Shown here: in pieces, positions 56,501 to 62,500 of the stretch | Position numbering within the stretch: position 1 is the first letter of the stretch | Layout: every line of letters starts with the position of its first letter | NCBI GenBank assembly: GCA_948146395.1 | Contig: OX411558.1 | Location: 33,279,350-33,343,349 of the forward strand | Origin: Fragum whitleyi | Taxonomy: Eukaryota; Mollusca; Bivalvia; Cardiida; Cardiidae | DNA: 64,000 nucleotides | Direction: 5' to 3' | The notes under the pieces: generated by a model | Databases searched by the model: none | What the model saw: only the letters and a program-made list of their open reading frames with translations | Told to the model about the DNA's origin: nothing | Program-made: the position numbers and the translations under genes

Positions 56501-59500
56501 TCTGTAACTCGTGTCCTGCTGGTTATTACTGTGATGATGGTCTAGGTGTGAAGACTATCTGCCCTGCGGGGTACTACTGCCCCAATGGAACGGGTCTAGA
56601 CTGGCAGGCCTGTCCACGTGGTACATACAGTAATACACAGGGACTACAGGATGTGACACAGTGTACACAATGTCCAGCTGGCCAATATTGTGCACTAGAA
56701 CATCAGACAGCACCTGCAGGTAATATTTTAGGTTTGGCTTATTAGTGGTAGTAATTTGACATTTCACTTGGACTCTCAGTCATTTTGTCCATCTATAACC
56801 CTGGCAATTAGTCTTTCTGACATTAAAGGTAAATATCCACAAAACAAGTTTAGCTTTTTACTTATGCTTTTACAAGAGTTGTGCACTGAAATAGAAATTA
56901 TGTGAGATCTGTTCATACTAAATACATGGAATAATAGAAAAATAGATGTAATAAATGATATTGTATATTCTGGCAATACTGCAGTACTGTCTTATCTATT
57001 CATCCTGATTTTTGAAAGAAGGTTTTGTAAGAATATACATTTATGTCAATTGCTTAAAATTTCATAAATTACACCTGATTAAAAGAAAACAGTAAGATAT
57101 ATATCATATCATAACATATCATTATAAATATTTTGATCTTTTTTTGAAACTGATATTGATATATCACAATTTCCTTCATGAAAAGAGTAGGGTCCATATT
57201 CACAAACTTGCCTGAAATAACATTTTGTTTCTGGGTTGTCAAACTAGAATGGTCTGTGACTATGGACCTATTATGTTTAATGATAAAATAATATTGACAC
57301 ATATATTTAAAATATGTAGTATTTGAACATGTAAATATTGTATTTATAATCAGGGAATTGTTCAGCCAACTATTACTGTACTACTGGTGTTGACACGGCC
57401 ACGCCTGATGGGGTCAATAACACGGGTACCGGGGGACTGTGTCCTGTCGGGAATTATTGTCCTGCTGGAAGTGCTATACCACTGCCGTGTGAAAATGGAA
57501 CTTACGCCAATACACAGGGACAATCTGTCTGTACTACCTGTCCTGCAGGTATATAAATCTTTTGATCATAACTTAACTCTATAGCTCATTTTAGCACAAA
57601 ATACTCCTAGGTGGGTTTAATCCTACTTAATTTACATCGATTGGGAAACAGGTTCTTACAACTTAGATTAATCCCTTTCAATCCTGCTTCCAGGAAATTT
57701 AACAGTACTCCTAGATGCCAAAATACCTTTTAAACTTTTATGTTTGTTCATTGTTTGTCTTCTATCCATCTGTCCAAACAAACAAGAACTACATTTTGGA
57801 GTTGTTTCCAAAATTCTAATTGACTTTGTTAGATTATTCTGGGAATAACTACATGACATCTTATTTGCTTAGAGAAAATGAAAGTTTGTTTGTGTGGAAT
57901 TAAAAAAAAACAACAAAAAAACAGTGAAACTTTAAAGGATGAGTCCAACAACTGAATCTGAAAAGGAAATCTGAGTGTCAGTCATTATCATGGAATAACA
58001 TCTGAGACATGGAGAAAACACTTTTAATTTAGCAAGCCACATGCCCTAGAACTTTCATTTTTTACATCAAACGGTCTTCTACCTAGGTAGGAAAAAACCC
58101 ATATGGCAGTTTTGGCCCCAACTCATGCCAAATACACCTTTTAAAGATAGAAAGTAAATGCTCATTAGAGAGACAAAATACCAGTACATTAGCTATAATT
58201 TAGGTTATACTTTGTTCCAGGATATTATTGCCCAGATCAAACCTCAGACTACACAATTTATCCCTGTGAAATGGGACACTACTGTTTGGATGGCACAAAA
58301 TACCAGTATGAGTATCCATGTCCTACAGGCACTTTCAACAACCAGACCCATGCAACAGCTTTATCAAACTGCTATTCATGTACAGGTAGGTGGATTTATA
58401 ATTATCTTAACCATTCCCTTTCTGTTCACCACTTATTCCACACTATGCACAAAGCATTGGCAAACAGTGTAGACTAAGATTAGGCTGCACAGATGTGCAG
58501 CCTGATCTTGGCCTACACTGCTTACTTCTACTTCGTAATTTATTAAAAAAAATCAATCTTGATAAAAAGAAAAAATTGATTGCAATTTGTTTGATTTAAA
58601 TTCAGTGTGACAAGGCTTAATTGTCTCAAGCCCTGAGCAATCATTGATATGGTGTTTAAAGCTTAGCTTTTTTTGGAGGAAAATCAAGGTAATGTGATCA
58701 CAAACAGACTACTTCCGTGTTGGTGCTGGTGTTAGTGTTGGTGTGACAAACTTTAACCTTGGTCATATCTATGTGGTTATTGAAGATATCTACATGAAAT
58801 TTAGCATGTATATTCACCATCACAAGAGCTATCCAGACTATTAATGGGGATATTTGCAAGAGTTATACCCCTTTATCAATTTAGATTTTCGGCATTATCC
58901 AAGACCCACATCCAAGTGTTGTTTTCTGATTAAAAAGTACAATTAAAATCACATATGTGGTTTGTTTGTGAATTATGTGATTAAACGAATCTGTTATTTT
59001 CTATCATTTATCTCTTCATAGCTTGCTTTAGAAACATTTCTCTCCTAGATTTGGTTATGAATAGCTTGTAACTATCTCATGAAGGGCCTATATAAAGAAA
59101 TGAGCATTAATCTCCTTATCTTTGAATTCTTTTGGATTGGGATTGACTAAATGTTAACTTTTTTCAGCTGGAATGTATTGTCAGACTACAGGACTTGCCA
59201 ACCCTACTGGTCTCTGTTATGCCAGCTACTACTGTGATGGGGGCTCTGCCACTCCGACCCCTACAGGGGCTGGAGGAGGGTTCTGTACTGCAGGTTATTA
59301 TTGTCCTGAAGGGTCCACTGAGATGACCCCTTGTACACCCGGAAGTTACTGCTCAACTGATTATCTCAATATGACGACGGGTCTGTGTCAGATGGGATAT
59401 TATTGTACATCAGCTGCCACCATGCCTAACCCAACAGATGGAACCACAGGTAGGGTGATTAAATAGACTAGAACTCATTACCAATATTTTAGACTAATCA

Positions 59501-62500
59501 AAATTTTAGTTATAAATTAGCCACCATTTAGATGTGCTTATAATCAGAAGTAATCCAGTATCAGATTATTTAAAATAAACAATTTCTCTAAAATAGGAAA
59601 GTATTCTAAATGAGCTATGTATCAATTCAGGTTACTCAATGTCTATCTGTCATGTACACATGCAGTTGTACTTGTAGTTGTTGAAAGGAATCATACACAG
59701 ATTGATTGTGTTTCAGGTAACATATGTCCGACGGGTCACTACTGTCCAGAAGGAAGTGTGTCTGGTACCCCTTGTCCTGCTGGTACCTATCTCAACAGTT
59801 CGGGTAGTTTTAACGTGACAGAATGTCAGACGTGTATCGCCGGTCAATATTGTGATGGAACAGGAAATACCCTGCCTGATGGAGATTGCTCTGCAGGATA
59901 TTACTGTCCAACGGGACAATCAACAGCCACACCAGCAGGTTTTGAATGTCCGCAGGGTCATTACTGTCCTAGTGGCAGTATCACCGCATCACGATGTCCA
60001 TCAGGAAGCTATCAGGACCTGACAGGCCAATCATACTGTAAAGGATGTCCAGCAGGATATTTCTGTGACAACACCATCAGCCCGGTTGTCCTGTATAACA
60101 ACTCAGCATGTCCAACTGGTCACTATTGTCCAGATAATACAACCATGTCCACACAATATCCCTGTCCATCTGGTACCTTCAGTAATATAACCATGTTGAC
60201 AGACTCCTCTCAGTGTCAGACATGTTCTGGTGGAATGTATTGTACACAGACAGGGTTGACAGATCCAGAAGGACCATGTGATGCTGGATATTACTGTACC
60301 TCAGGCTCTACCAGTAAAACACCAAATAGTGGAAATGCAGGAGTTTGTACTATCGGTCATTATTGTCCACAAGGTACAACTACGCCACAACAGTGTCCAC
60401 CAGGGACGTACAATCCATCTACAGGCATACAGAGTCAGGGAGATTGTACCAACTGTACAGGAGGTTATCACTGTCCTAACTATGCTATGATCTCTGTCAC
60501 CAATATATACAAGTGTACTGCAGGTGAGATATAATACATAGTGTCAAATGGTTCTAGATCATAAAAAGCTTTGATTGCTTAAAATAGGTAAAACAACTTT
60601 TCCTAAAAGGATCCCCTTAAACACATCCAATTATTCTATTAGCTTAGGTGTTTTCACAGGTATTGATAAGGCGTCCATATCATGGGTTTTGCAGTTCTAA
60701 TTGCTTTGTAAAGAATGTCAATTTGAGATAGCCTTGACTTGAAATCTAGAATGTTTGTTCACAACTTATTATCCAACTGTTTTAGATAAAATCACAACTA
60801 ATTATGGAATTGTTTTAGATTAAATGATAAAAACATAGGTTACAACTCATGTACATAGTTATTTCTCTAGTGTAATGCCTCCTGTGTAATATTACAAACA
60901 ACTATCAAGATTATTTTCTTTTGGTATGGGATGTTTTGTCATAAATCTATGTATTTCCATTGTCTATTGCAGGTTACTACTGCCCACCAGGCTCTGATTC
61001 ACCCACCTATATTGTATGTCCAGCGGGGAGTTTTTGTCTATCAGGAAGTCAGGAGCCTACTGAATGTCCAGTAGGAACTTTCTCTAATGTGACAGGCCTG
61101 ACAGCACAATCACAGTGTTCTCAATGTCCAGCAGGATTTTATTGTCCTACAGCAGGTTTGAAATTTATCATTTATCACATTATCACCTATGTGTTCTAGA
61201 AGAAACAGCTATGAGAGATATCCTTGTGATATCAAAAGAAAAAATCATATTGGATGATATCATATGGATATTTGTAAAGTTATAAGATAAGTCTATTGTC
61301 TGTGGGTATCTCTATCACTAAGGCATTCCTAATAGTGGCTTTTGAGGTACAAAACTGTTGTTTGTATGTCTGGAGAAAAAGAATTTGCTGCTTGATTTTG
61401 TTTGAGACAAGCTACACATATCTCAACTTGACTTTACATCTGTTATCTTTTTATTGACAGCAGAAACACAAAACTTGTTGTTAAATGCCTCTATGTTTGC
61501 ATTGTCAGTGTTTAGATTTAATTATTTGAATAATCAAAAATGTTGTCAATAACATTGTTTCGTTTTTTCTCCCAGTGGATGTATTTCTATAGAGATATTA
61601 TGATTAAGTATTAACACAAACTGGTTTGCTTGAGAAGCATTAATTTTAGAAAATTCTTGTGAAGGAAATCATTTCATATATTTTCAAAACCTAAAGGTTT
61701 TTTTGTATCAAGGAATTTATACTGAACAATAGACATTTAATGTAATATATAGGTTGAATCAAATTGTTTAAGAAGGATCAACAAAATATTTGTCCCAAAA
61801 AGCCTTTCAGACTATAAAGAGATCTGTATAAATGTATTTCAGGACTTACGGAGGCAACCCTGACCTGCTGGGGTGGATATTATTGTCCCCAGGGACAATC
61901 TACTCCAAACCCATCCATCTATATCTGTCCAACTGGTATGCAGTGTCCAAATGGATCCTCAGATTATCAGGTAAGGAGGATCAAGTTTCAAGTCTTTTAT
62001 ATCCAGTTTATTTGAAATGTATATGACCAGTAATCTGATTGGTATTTGAAAAATAAAGAAAATGGTATAAGTATTTGCTTTTTTAACATGGCCTTAACAG
62101 TTAAAAATGTTTTCTAGAGTCATTATCTTGATGATGTTTCTGGTTCAAGTAAAGATCAATAATACATGGATATCTATTTAGACATGTGACTATGGCGTTC
62201 TATTTCATGCCATAATCACAATCATCATATGGTAATTGTTGAGCAAGAAAGTACTGTTTAACAGTTAAGATATATAACTCATCAGTACACAAGGACAATC
62301 ATCCTGTAATATTTGTCCGGGGGGAAAGTACTGTTTACCAGTTTAAATATCACATTTATCTATTTCTAGATGTGTGCTGCAGGGTACTATTCCAGTACAC
62401 AAGGACAATCATCCTGTGATATTTGTCCCGCTGGAAAGTATTGTTTACCAGTAATACCTGCCAATGTTACACTGAATGCCCAGGATTGTCCACAAGGATA

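Noticed and set aside
59617..60534. A 305-codon open frame as a separate intron-less gene starting with Met
   Set aside because: The part before 59717 has no repeat character and precedes a good acceptor; the exon within it joins both neighbours in frame, so it is exon 47 of the large gene.
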